Source: Flaccisagitta enflata
Taxonomy: Eukaryota > Chaetognatha > Sagittoidea > Aphragmophora
Length of the DNA stretch: 64,000 nucleotides
Reading direction: 5' to 3'
Assembly (NCBI GenBank): GCA_965153355.1
Contig: OZ231126.1
Span: 45,384,001 to 45,448,000, forward strand
The position numbers and the translations under genes are program-made. Of this stretch, positions 35,466-46,826 are shown piece after piece. The notes under the pieces were generated by a model. That model was given only the letters and a program-made list of their open reading frames with translations. It was not told the origin of the DNA and searched no databases. The first letter of the stretch is position 1; each line of letters opens with the position of its first letter.

Positions 35466-38348
35466 CAATAAATTGGCGAGCAGGCGTTAAAAACGTAAAG
35501 TTATAATCAATGAAAAGACTTGGACCTTCTTGAATTGATGTTAATTGCTATTACTTACACACGCACATATATTTACCTATATGGCAATTCAACGACGATG
35601 GGGACGATGCTGAAATTCGATCCGCCGATAACGGCGGCGACATGACGACGCTTCTTGTCGAGGTTGACGAACGATTGGTTTTGTTGTCCAATCTTCGCGC
35701 CGCCGGTCGCTTCAACTCCCCGGCTGAGAAAGACAAAAACTCCGGCAACATTGCCGGCGGCTCCAATGGCTCCGTTCGTGGCGATAACCCCAGCATACTT
35801 GGCGTTGGCGACGGTGTCATCGCGAAAGGTCCAGATGGGCTTAAAAGTTTGGAAACAGACTGCGGCGTAGCAGATGCTGAAAACGACTGGGAGGACACCG
35901 CCAAGGTAACAGGTGGTGATACCGACGTCGACATTACCGGCCCGGAAACGATGGCTTGCGTTGCCGATGTTGACACTGCCGATGGAGGGATCGTGGAGGG
36001 CGTCGACAGGGAAACGTCGGGATGCGCTGCCGATGACGGAGGGATCGTGGAGGGCGTCGACAGGGAAACGTCGGGATGCGTATTATGACGGAGGGATCGT
36101 GGAGGGCGTCGACAGGGAAACGTCGGGATGCGCGCCGAGACGGAGGGATCGTGGAGGGCGTCGACAGGGAAACGTCGGGATGCGTTGCCGATGACGGAGG
36201 GATCGTGGACGACGTCGAAACGGGCAAGGAATCGACGGTTGCGTTGGGCGTGGTACGACGGTGAAGCGGTGGGATGCGATGCCGATAACGTGGATGCCGT
36301 GGACCACGTCGAAATTACTGTCGATGGATGAAGGCGTCGACCAACACTTTCGACGATGATTTCCTCTGTAAGTACAAAGTTACATTGGTTATAATTTGGG
36401 TGCCCAAAGTTGAGACGCACTAAGTTAAGTTTCATTACACTTAAGTTTATAACGCTCTAATTAATAAAAGTTAATAGTTAATAATTAATATTAATTACAG
36501 TTAAGCTAATAACGTGGAAATTAATATGCACGACGTTAAGTTAACGTAGTGCCTATTAGCGTAACCGCAGTTAAGTGGATACGCATGTACAAACACTTGA
36601 GTTAATACGGCGAACGTTAAAGTATTCGGCACGAACATACAGTTAAGTTAATACACACGATGTTAAATTAATTACAGTTATGTTAATACGCAAAAAAAAT
36701 ACAATTAATAATTAATAATTAATACTTGATAATTAATAATTAATAATAATCAATAATGAATAATGATTAATAATTACTAATTACTAAGAGAAAAATTAAT
36801 AATTAATAATCGATTATTAATCATTAATAAATAATAATTAATAATTAAAAGTTAATTACAATTAAGTTGATAACGGTTATGTTGATATACGTTAAGCTAG
36901 TAGGCACGAACAAACACTTAAGTTAATACGCCCGACCTACAGTTAATACGCGAACCACAAACCATGAAGGAAAACGTTCAATTGTCGTTAAGTTGTGAAA
37001 GACTACGCACGACAATTTTATAGGTTATAGCCTCTAACGTTGTTAACGTAAAGCGACAATACTTACCCAGGCTAGATATGTTGCGTTCCCACGGCGGGAC
37101 AGTTGTGACGTGCCCATCCTTTGAGTGATAAATCACTTGACGATTCGAGACACCTGTAAGCATATTAAAAAAACATTGGGTATGACCTACTTTAACTGCA
37201 TAATACGTAACCTATAACGAGGCAAGAGTCAAACAACTCATGTCTGTCCGTGACGCTAACTTTAAAAGCGGGCACAGCTGAGTGTTAAACTTAAAGTCTT
37301 CGTTCCTACTCCGTCTCAAACCCCCACGGTTTCATTCATGCGCTCAATCATTACTGCGTTCAAAAAATACACTTATTTTTTTTTTATAAGAACCAAGTTT
37401 ATAAGAACGTTAGGCTTCAAATCGTCAAAAATTTACGAACATGCTAAGAACATTGGAAGCTTATTTTTGAAAAAATTAAGAACATTAGGCTTGAAATCTT
37501 AAAAATCTAAGAACATTTTTTTCTGTTTTTTTTTTTAATCAATTGTCTTTTGTAAATGGACAGACTCCATATCTTTCTGTTCAGCAAATCATGTCTCACT
37601 TTATATAGCATATGTTTTTCTACTTTCAATGATCTTAATTCATTTAAAATGTTTAAATCTACTTCTTTATTGTTTCATTGACATTTTCCTTTATTTTCTC
37701 CTTAATGACCAACTTAAAACTAATTAAGAACGTTCTTAATTGAAGGCTAAAAAGTGCGTTTGAATTAAGAACAATTTAAGAACGCTCAAGCCTTGAAACT
37801 GCTGAAAATTTAAGAACATTGAAGGCTTGCTCAAAAAATGACGTTCTTATAAAAAAAAAAGTGTATGGCAAGTTATTTTGTCAATTCATTCTAAACCAAC
37901 CCGACGCAATCACCAGACTCACCCAAATTCTCCAGTTTCTTACGAAGACTTTGTGGCGTCTCTGTCGCTTTGCTCGAAAAACCGCCCGTCGTCCCATCGC
38001 TTACCACGAAACATTGTACGTCTTCGAGCCATATTTTCTGATGTAAATAAAAAAATGGATAGCAAATTTACGACTCGCTAGTGTAAACGCCGAAGTGTAC
38101 TCATGCGTGAAGTAATGAAAGAACAAAGCACGCTACAATATATTTACCTTATGTGCTTTGATGTAACGTCCAATGAGTCTCGATTGCCCGTCTACGAGTT
38201 CAACGTAGAGTAATTTTTCATAGTTGGGCGGCATTCCTTGCCGCCATCGTAAAACGAAGTCGTTGAAACGAAATGAGTCTTCAGCGTCAGGATCCACGTC
38301 ACCCAACTCGCCGATGTCGAAATCGCCGGTAAAAGGTGGGTAATTCAT
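34187..38348 (-). CDS. Unknown five-exon gene: 683-residue Ser/Thr/Pro-rich basic protein
   Basis: Not recognised. Five exons join in frame with GT-AG introns: 38,348-38,148, 38,037-37,923, 37,153-37,067, 36,365-35,577 and 35,046-34,187. Phases are 0, 1, 1, 1, and the total is 2,052 bases including the stop. The start is the ATG of MNYPPFTGDFDIGEL. Residues 1-134 look globular, with LRWRQGMPPNYEKLLYVELV and a VTTVPPWERNIS segment. Residues about 135-470 are low-complexity Ser, Thr, Pro and Val and include a 52/54-bp minisatellite. Residues 589-625 are a Lys-Arg-Gly-Ala repeat (GKRGAGAE units) that could bind nucleic acid. There is no signal peptide or membrane segment. Exons are GC-richer than the AT-rich introns. 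It may be a host gene or a gene of an undescribed element; the consistent splice phases argue that it is, or recently was, expressed. Confidence 0.7.
34370..34480 (-). repeat. In-frame Gly-Ala-Lys-Arg coding repeat
   Basis: Four imperfect copies of an 18-24-base unit, gctccagccccgcgtttccc on the + strand, encode GKRGAGAE-type repeats in the last exon of the unknown gene. Confidence 0.85.
35403..35463 (+). repeat. (ATC)n microsatellite in an intron of the unknown gene
   Basis: About 20 copies of atc in the intron between exons 4 and 5. Confidence 0.95.
35980..36215 (-). repeat. Coding minisatellite of 52- and 54-bp units
   Basis: Five units containing gagggatcgtggagggcgtc start at 35,985, 36,039, 36,091, 36,143 and 36,197 (spacings 54, 52, 52, 54). 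They lie in exon 4 of the unknown gene. Because 52 is not a multiple of three, the minus-strand frame reads the unit in three different frames without a stop. Confidence 0.92.
36600..36870. repeat. AT-rich attaataattaata intron sequence
   Basis: Dense taat/atta repeats in the intron between exons 3 and 4 of the unknown gene; no element ends seen. Confidence 0.7.
37370..37863. mobile_element. TA-flanked MITE, 494 bp, in an intron of the unknown gene
   Basis: The ends are inverted: cacttattttttttttataa gaac on the left, mirrored by gttcttataaaaaaaaaagtg on the right, with TA on both sides (37,368-37,369, 37,864-37,865). The interior has repeated aagaacattaggctt blocks in both orientations. Confidence 0.75.
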
Positions 38349-38453
38349 TTTCCAAATAATTAAAGTCAATTTATTGCTGTAAAAATAAACCATTGCGTAT
38401 TACACCTGTGATTTACTTCACGCACGCATGCAACGCGGCAATATAGATGGGTT

Positions 38454-38568
38454 CGGCACGCTTCCCGGTTGGTAAACAATTTATTAAATATATTTTTAAA
38501 ATCGGCTAGCGTAGCGTATCTTTTTAAAAATATATTTAATAAATTGTTGCCCAACCGGGCAGCGTGAC
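38454..38568. promoter_or_regulatory. Long hairpin just upstream of the unknown gene
   Basis: Arms of about 48 bases pair with few mismatches: ggcacgcttcccggttgg and the following aatttattaaatatattttt on the left against the complement ending ccaaccgggcagcgtgac. The loop is about 19 bases (tcggctagcgtagcgtatc). It lies about 105 bases upstream of the start codon. It could be a small MITE or a regulatory structure; the sequence alone does not decide. Confidence 0.6.
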
Positions 38569-38569
38569 G

Positions 38570-39515
38570 AACAGGCGCGCGAGACGAAAGAAAAAAAAAT
38601 TCTGTAGTAAAAAGTTGATAAACATTTTCGGCGACCGGAGAGGAGGATGCGTGAAACAAAAGCTAGCTTGTTGCTCATCCCGAGCAACCAAGTTTTGCAT
38701 AGGTGTCGCTTTCACACGCTCTTTCAGCGTAAAAGAAAAGACACAGTAGGAGACGAAAGATCCTGTTTTTCCGAGAAACAAAAGAACAAAAGACTTAGGC
38801 GTTTTTGAGATGTTTGTCAGATCGTCAAAATTTTATGTTTTAAATTAGACTCTGATATAATTAAAAACTTTAACTTTTTTTCAACTTTTTTTGAATTTTT
38901 ATTTTTGTTTGAAACGTGTAAATCCAGAATATTTTTTTTTTTTTGCTAAGCACAACTAAGTGAAATTTTTAAAGTATTATTATATGGATTATAATACTCC
39001 CGGACTTTAACTTTTTTTATCGAATTTTTTTAGGTCTTATTTGGCTAGATAATTTGTCGATTTTCAGTGTTTTTTTTTTCCATTTTTGGACCGAAATTTT
39101 AGAGTCCAATTAGATCGATTATACAGTTTCTCTACTTGCCGGCGTACGAATTACAATCAATATAACTTTAAGGCTTTTTCTTTGCAGCCATTTTTTTAAC
39201 TGCAGCACTCTATATGTAAATGTATGGATTTTTCCTGATAGTGAAGACCATGATCAATCCTCAAATAAGTGTTTCAGTAAAATTTTTTGGAGCGTCATTG
39301 TATAACTGGTGTAATAACAGTTAATCGTTCCTAGCTAGCACACCGCTGAAGCACTAATGCTCATCTTTTGAACAATGATAGCGACCTCCCCAAGGACCAT
39401 TTTGATAAAAAAAAGAAAGAGTCGACCCAACTGTATAATCTATATAATAAGACAAAAATTTGAAAAATATAACTTTGGAACCAAAAATTATAATATCAAC
39501 AAATATAATTTTCAT
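38570..39515. other. AT-rich stretch with no recognised feature
   Basis: T-rich homopolymer patches and no supported coding sequence. Open frames of 60-100 residues on the minus strand near 38,780 overlap the hairpin and are not supported. Confidence 0.5.
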
Positions 39516-39519
39516 TTTT

Positions 39520-41447
39520 TTATGAGTGAGGGAAAGACAAGGGAAGAACTGAAAAACATAACCCATGTTCATATATGGAAAGACAAGGAAAGTGTTGAAA
39601 AACATTACCCCTTCATGTATAGGGAAAGACAAGGGAAAAACTGAAAAACATTACCTATATGTGTATAGGGAAAAGCAAGGGAGGAACAGAGAAACAAAAG
39701 CCATATTGATGTAGGGAAAGACAAGGAAAGAACCGGAAAACATTACCCATATTTATATAGGGAAAGACAAGGAAAGAGTCTAAAAAATTACCCCTATATA
39801 TGTAAGGAAAGACAAGGGAAGAACTGAAAAACATTACCTATATGTGTATAGGGAAAAACGAGGGAGGAACAGAAAAATAAAAGCCATAATGATGTAGGGA
39901 AAAATAAGGGAAACAAAAGCCATATTGATGTAGGGAAAGACAAGGGAAGAACTGGAAAACATTACCCATATTCATATAGAGAACGACAAAGAAAGAGTTG
40001 AAAAACATTACCCCTATATATATAAGGAAAGACAAGGGAAGAACTGAAAAACATTACCCATTTCCATATAGGGAAAGACAAGGGAAGGACAAAGAAACAA
40101 AAGCCATATTGATATGAGGATATTCATGAAGGGAAAGACAAGGGAAGAACAGATTGATATAGGAAAAGACAAAGGAAGAACTGAAAAACATTACCCATAT
40201 TCAAGGGAAGAATTGAAAAACATTACCCATATTTGTATAGGGAAGACAAGGGACGAACAGAAAAAACATTACCCATATTCACATAGGGAAAGACAGGGGA
40301 AGAACTGAAAAACATTACCCATATTCATATAGAAAAAGACAAGGGAAGAACTGAAAAACATTACCCATATTCATATAGGGAAAGACAAGGGAAGAACTGA
40401 AAAAACATTACCCATATTTGTATAGGGAAAGACAAGGGAGGAACAGGGAAACAAAAGCCATATTGATGTAGGGAAAGACAAGGGAAGAACTGGAAAACAT
40501 TACCCATATTCATATAGGGAAAGACAAGGAATGAGTTGAAAAAATTACCCCTACATATGTAAGGAAAGACAAGGGAAGAATTGGAAAACATCACCCATAT
40601 AGCATAGGGAAAGACAAGGAAGAACAGAGAAACATTACCATATTGTCGTAGGGAAAGACAAGAAGAACTGAAAAACATTACCCATATTCACATAGGGAAA
40701 GTCAAGGGAAGAACTGAAAACATAACACATTCACATAGGAAAAGACAAGGGAAGAACAGAAAACATTACCCATATTCATAGGGAAAGAAAGAGAAGAACA
40801 GAGAAACAAAAGCCATATTGATATAGGGAAAGACAAGGGAAGAACTGAAAATTATTACCCATATTCAATAGGGAAAGAATTAAAAAAAACATTATCCATA
40901 TTTGTATAGGGAAAGACAAGGGAAGAACTGAAAAACATAACGCATATTCACATAGGAAAAGACAAGGGAAGAACAGAAAAACATTACCCATATTCACATA
41001 GGGAAAGACAAGGGAAGAATAGAAAAACATTACCCATATTCACATAGGGAAAGACAAGGGAAGCATAGAAAAACATTACCCATATTAACATAGGGAAAGA
41101 CAAGGGAAGAACAGAAAAACATTACCCATATTGACATAGGGAAAGACAAGGGAAGAATAGAAAAACATTACCCATATTCATATAGGGAAAGACAAGAGGG
41201 GAACAGAGAAACAGAAGCCATTTTCATATGGGGAAAGACAAGGGAAGGACAAAGAAACAGAAGCCGTTTTCATATAAGGTTAGACAAGGGAAGGACAAGG
41301 GAAAGACAGTGAAAAACAAAACCCTATTTTCAAAGAGATCGGAAGGAAAAAAAAGGAAAAAGGAAAAAAAAGGAAAAAAAAGGAAAAAAAAGGAAAAAGA
41401 AGAAAAACATTTTGTGGAGTTATAGTGAATTGCTTAACGCAATTCAC
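39520..41447 (-). mobile_element. 46-bp satellite array ending in a T-rich tract and hairpin
   Basis: About 39,520-41,330 is some 38-40 copies of a roughly 46-base unit: gggaaagacaagggaagaac, then tgaaaaacattacccatatt and catata. Copies vary in length. It passes into aggaaaaaaaaggaaaaaaa repeats (41,335-41,408) and ends with a 9-bp-arm hairpin (gtgaattgc and gcaattcac, 41,425-41,447). On the minus strand the order is hairpin, T-rich, satellite, the same as the short copy at 7,888-8,200. Confidence 0.8.
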
Positions 41448-42825
41448 AATCACTACGGCCAAACGCTAGCATCTACAATCCCGGCAACGGCACCGGCGGA
41501 TAGAGTGTTAAGTTCTGCTTTGGATTTCAAATGAAAATTAGGAGATAAGAGCACCCACGATTTTTAATATCAAATCAATTGACACAATGTTTCATACAAT
41601 TTTCTGTTCATGCGCTCAGAGTTAGAGTCCGGGGACGTAAAGGTCAACTTAAGCACAGACAGTCATATTTCTTTTTAATCTATAGTTTATCACATGTATT
41701 ATGGTCAATCTTTTTTTCATCGATGTTACTCATAAGGTTTGGCAGATATTTCACTTTTCTTACTAGACCTACTTCCCTACTTGGATGAAGACTAAAGTAA
41801 AGGGGATTTTTATGAAGCAATTTTCCTTGTCATCATTGCCGTCTTATTATGCTGTAGTGAGAGACGCACTAACATTAACTCTCTACGGAAACTTTTTTTT
41901 GGGGCGCCAAATGGCGTTTTGCAGATTACTGCATGCAGTCGGATTTACCTTTGGTGTTCTGATGCAACTTATATGTATCAGCGTATCTCTTTGTCTATTT
42001 ATTCCTTGGTTTTAGCCAGTCTGTCTTTCTTTCTCAACGCGTAATGATACATTGGAAAGTTAACTCTGACTTAGAGAAAATGTCGGTGGAGATGAGTTTT
42101 AGAAAGAAGTCGTAGGATAAGTGTTACCTTTTTTTCCGTCTTTTTATAATAAAAATGTTTAAACAACATCAAAACGAGTAATGCTGAAGACATATGATTT
42201 CCACAGTTTTATTCAGCGCCCTCACTTTAGTCAAATTGCTAAAAATGATTTTCGAGCGAGCTTTTTTACCCCCGCTGATATCGCCGCCTAGATGAGGACA
42301 AGTGGTCAAGAAATCCACTAAAAAATTCATTACGTAGCATAGAATTTGAAAATCTTGAGATACAAATTGGTTGAAGCTCATTTATTTCTGATAATCCTGT
42401 TCTTTAATCATTTGCCATTTCCAAACAACCAATGCGTTTACGTCAATGATTTCTCGCTTACTTTTCAGACGCCCGTGGAATATTTATATTTTCGAAAGCA
42501 GAAATCAACAAAGCTCGTTCGTTTTTTTATTGGTAATGGCTGATTTAGGCATTGCGTGGTTAACCTGCTTATCGATAGCGGACGCGAGTGTGTAAGTAGT
42601 TATGCGATTTTTATTTTCAACAAAATCGTTATGCCCAATGCCCATTTACTGACCACCCTCCCCGTTCACGGGCCCTGTCTCGTCTGAAATACAAATTTCA
42701 TAGTTCGAAATTTCATGGTTCATCCTAGCTCTTCAAAAGAGGACAAGAGCAGCCTTCTTGTACCTAATTCATCAAGATTTCAGGCATTCTTTTTTGTATG
42801 AAGAAGAGGGCTTTTTTCGACGTTT
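41448..42825. other. Stretch with no recognised gene or element
   Basis: No tandem array, terminal repeats or family motif identified. Short open frames at 41,785-42,015 and 42,346-42,543 resemble nothing known and lack splice support. Confidence 0.5.
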
Positions 42826-42827
42826 TT

Positions 42828-42965
42828 AGTTGCGGACACGCAACTCTATAAGAGGCTTTGTGCGTCCGTCGGTCCGTCGGTCCGTCGGTCCGTCGGTCCG
42901 TCGGTCCGTCGGTCCGTCGGTCCGTCGGTCCGTTGGTCCGTTGGTCCGTCGGTCCGTCCGTAAGC
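42828..42965 (+). repeat. CGCGAC-family repeat with expanded GGTCCGTC tract
   Basis: The 5' stem agttgcggacacgcaact (42,828-42,845) and tataagaggctttgtgcgtc are followed by about 12 copies of ggtccgtc. The Arg-Ser-Val-Gly-Pro open frame here is an artefact of the 8-base unit. Confidence 0.85.
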
Positions 42966-42979
42966 ACGAGTCAAAAAGT

Positions 42980-43085
<106 letters not shown>

Positions 43086-43204
43086 CCATGCTAAGCCTTC
43101 TCAAGCTAGCAAGCGTCAAATGATGAACTTAGGTAAGAGACAAATATGAAAAATGATCCACTTAAGAAGAGACGAGGCCGAAGCGTAACACCAAAACGAG
43201 TAAG

Positions 43205-44030
43205 GAACGTGATGGGAAGGGGGTGAGGGTGGTGATGGGAAGGGGGTGAGGGTGGTGATAGGAAGGGGGTGCTGGTGGTGATGGGAAGGGGGTGCTGGTG
43301 GTGATGGGAAGGGGGTGAGGGTGGTGATGGGAATGGGGTGAGGGTGGTGATGGGAAGGGGTGAGGGTGGTGATGGGAAGGGCGTGAGGGTGGTGATGGGA
43401 AGGGGGTGAGGGTAGTGATAGGAAGGGGGTGAGGGTAGTGATAGGAAGGGGGTGCGGGTGGTGATGGGAAGGGGATGAGGGTGGTGATGGGAAGGGGTGC
43501 TGGCGGTGATGGGAATGGGGTGAGGGTGGTGATGGGAAGGGGGTGAGGGTGGTGATGGGAAGGGGGTGAGGGTGGTGATGGGAAGGGGGTGAGGGTGGTG
43601 ATGGGAAGGGGGTGAGGGTGGTGATGGGAAGGGGGTGAGGGTGGTAATGGGAAGCGGGTGCGGGTGGTGATGGGAAGGGGATGAGGGTGGTGATTGGAAG
43701 GGGGTGCTGGTGGTGATGGGAAGGGGGTGAGGGTGGTGATGGGAGGGAGGTGAGGGTGGTGATGGGAAGGGGGTGAAGGGGTGCTGGTGGTGATGGGAAG
43801 GGGGTGAGGGTGGTGATGGGAGGGAGGTGCGGGTGGTGATGGGAAGGGGATGAGGGTGGTGATGGGAAGGGGTGCTGGCGGTGATGGGAATGGGGTGAGG
43901 GTGGTGATGGGAAGGGGGTGAGGGTGGTGATGGGAAGGGGATGAGGGTGGTGATGGGAAGGGGGTGAGGGTGGTGATGGGAGGGAGGTGAGGGTGGTGAT
44001 GGGAAGGGGGTGAGGGTGGTGATGGTGGGG
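43205..44030 (+). repeat. 24-bp G-rich minisatellite
   Basis: About 34 copies of gtgatgggaagggggtgagg plus gtg, with higher-order blocks (for example ggtgctggcggtgatgggaa at about 43,496 and 43,870). Because 24 is divisible by three, the minus strand stays open for over 300 codons of Pro-Ser-His-Ile-Thr, which is not a supported gene. Confidence 0.95.
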
Positions 44031-44193
44031 ATGAAAAAACCATGCAAGAGTACCTTGAAGTATTTAGAGGTCTTGGGAAGTGAATGCTATACGAGCGGAA
44101 ACCGAAGGGCGAACAGAGTACGGGCGGGGGGGGGGGGGGCTGGTAACGAAGATACAGTGGGAAACCAAAGTCCACCTCCGCCTCTACCTTGAC

Positions 44194-44323
44194 TAGGGAT
44201 GTGGAAGCGATTGACCGCTTCCATTTTGGAGGATGGGATAGCTACTAGTATTTGAACTACAAAACGGAAGCGGAAGCGGAAGCGGTGGAAGCGGCACTAA
44301 AATCGACCGCTTCCACATCCCTA
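44194..44323. mobile_element. hAT-type MITE, 130 bp, with 8-bp target duplication
   Basis: The terminal inverted repeats are tagggatgtggaagcg and cgcttccacatcccta. The 8 bases accttgac flank both sides (44,186-44,193 and 44,324-44,331). A TAGGG end and an 8-bp duplication are typical of hAT elements. The centre has gcggaagcggaagcgg repeats. Confidence 0.9.
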
Positions 44324-44331
44324 ACCTTGAC

Positions 44332-44870
44332 GGTGGTAACTTGAGACGCTGGTAAAGAAAACGACTTGGAATAAGATTTTAGAACGATGGAGCATTAGGC
44401 CTTCACGATGAGGGGATGAAGGCAGGAAGCGTTTAAAGGCGCCAGCAATTAGCAAGCAAATTTAAGAAGATGCTCTATTGTATGGGTATGAGCTGGAACT
44501 GGAAAAAGGCAGGATAAAGGGTGAATGTGTTTATCTAAGGAGATAGAGAGACTGGGCAACCTGATGATGGGCGCATTGGCAGATACTATCCACCGATTAG
44601 GTTGAAGAAAATGCAGTAGAATAGCACGAGCTTCAAAAGAGTAATGGGATAACCTAAAATATACTGTAGCCTGTACAAATATGCATCATGCTGTACTATT
44701 GCGATAGTTGGCGCTAAAAGCTTCGAAAATTCTATACGTGCGCGAATAAGCGTCTAAAAATAGTCTATCGCAGAAAGTAAGACGAAGAAAGAGCAAAAAA
44801 ATCACAAACAAAAAAAAGGCATTACTTTCCTTTGAGGGACCTAAGTATCCAGCTGAAGGTGAGCCGCCCG

Positions 44871-44940
<70 letters not shown>

Positions 44941-45144
44941 AAAAAAGCCCAGCACTTGGCTTCACTTGGAGAGCCGTAAATCAGAAATTGGAAAGGTGAA
45001 CCTGAAAATAGACAGAGAACCTTATTTACGGGACGAGTCTGGAACCCTTTCCTGAGAACCTCATGCATCAAACCAAACATCAACTTAGAAGCCAAGGTAA
45101 GAAACCAACCTACCGTAACTATCGTAAAAGGTTGTGCGAAAGAC

Positions 45145-45146
<2 letters not shown>
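44332..45146. other. Non-coding stretch with an (AG)n tract
   Basis: An (AG)n microsatellite lies at 44,876-44,935. Otherwise nothing is recognised. Confidence 0.6.
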
Positions 45147-45695
<549 letters not shown>

Positions 45696-46228
45696 CGTTT
45701 CACAAGCCGGGTGGATAGGCCGATGAGTTATGAGTGTTTCCAAGTCCCTCGAGTCTTGTGAAGGTAAACTTGGGCCACTGATGTCAGGAGAGCGTAAAGA
45801 GAGTAAAGAGACCTCTGAGCTTTCGCGGTTTCGCCATTTCTCAGTTTCTCGCCCTTACACAAAACGCGCAGTTTTCTTATACCTTTACACTCTTCCCTTC
45901 TTGTCTACGACGGTCTCTATTTTATGAAATATCGTCATAAACTAAGATAGTTTCGGTAAACTTTACAACCTATCTAAGGATAGGCATAGGGCAGGGACAG
46001 TTAGTTCCAGTAATGAACACGTGAAACCTATTGCTTAGTATGGAAGTTGTACCGTTGAGGTTGAGGTTCAATAGATGAATGAGACATGATGAGATCAACA
46101 CATGAATGATGAAGAGCAAAGAACTGTTCGAAACTTTTCGGTAAGTAGATTTTCATGTGTTGATTTCATCCTGTCTTAGTGTCTAATCCATCTATCAAAC
46201 CTATTGCTTGTTCAATAATTAATTGAAG
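45696..46228. other. No recognised feature
   Basis: The open frame at 45,730-45,927 has no family similarity that I can see. No terminal repeats. Confidence 0.45.
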
Positions 46229-46826
46229 TAACAGTGGCAAAGAAAAAAACCGGACAACTTGTTTTGCTTATTTCTGCTGACCCAAAAGCTTGAATAATAA
46301 AAAATTCATGACCATTAGAAAGATCTTCGAAAAATCTTTCTAATGCCACCTTGCTGGTATCTGTAGCTTTATTCGTTTAGAAATGGCATAGGTTTGAAGA
46401 AAAATATCACTGATTGGAAAAGGGGCAAATATTGTCTTTTTTTTCCATTAGTAATTATTGTCTCAACGTTTTACTTAATAATGCAATTCAGATTTGTCAC
46501 AGCTACTTGATATCCATGAGCAAATTAAAGAGCTTCGAATTTTCTTTAAAATGGCGCCAAAAACGAATTTCTTACTCAATGCGTTTAGTTTTTATGTTAA
46601 AACAAACAAAAAACATGAAAATTCTGTAGTGAATTCTCAAATTCCTGACAATCTGTTTTCATTCCAATGCCATTTCTAAACGAATAGAGCTAAGACAACC
46701 AGCAACGTCTCATTTGAAAGATCTTTTGCAGAGCTTCAAAATGGTCACCAATTTTCCTTAGTTTTTCTCATTGCTTGGGTGTTAAATACTGACAAACATG
46801 CTGTCCGGTTTTTTTTTGCCATGGTT
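46229..46826. mobile_element. Foldback/MITE with TAAC-ATGGCAAAAAA ends, 598 bp
   Basis: The left end taacagtggcaaagaaaaaa then accggacaact is mirrored by the right end ccggtttttttttgccatgg then tta. Arms contain the agaaagatcttcgaaaaatc palindrome and the matching tttgaaagatcttttgcaga. The right arm is the same sequence as 31,709-32,035 in reverse. Confidence 0.8.

Noticed and set aside
39520-41330. Possible CRISPR-like array of regularly spaced repeats
   Set aside because: Units are head-to-tail with no unique spacers, in a eukaryotic context; it is a satellite.
43106-44175. Minus-strand open frames of 313 and 337 codons rich in Pro, Ser, His, Ile, Thr
   Set aside because: They follow from a 24-base minisatellite whose unit is divisible by three; two frames are open at once.
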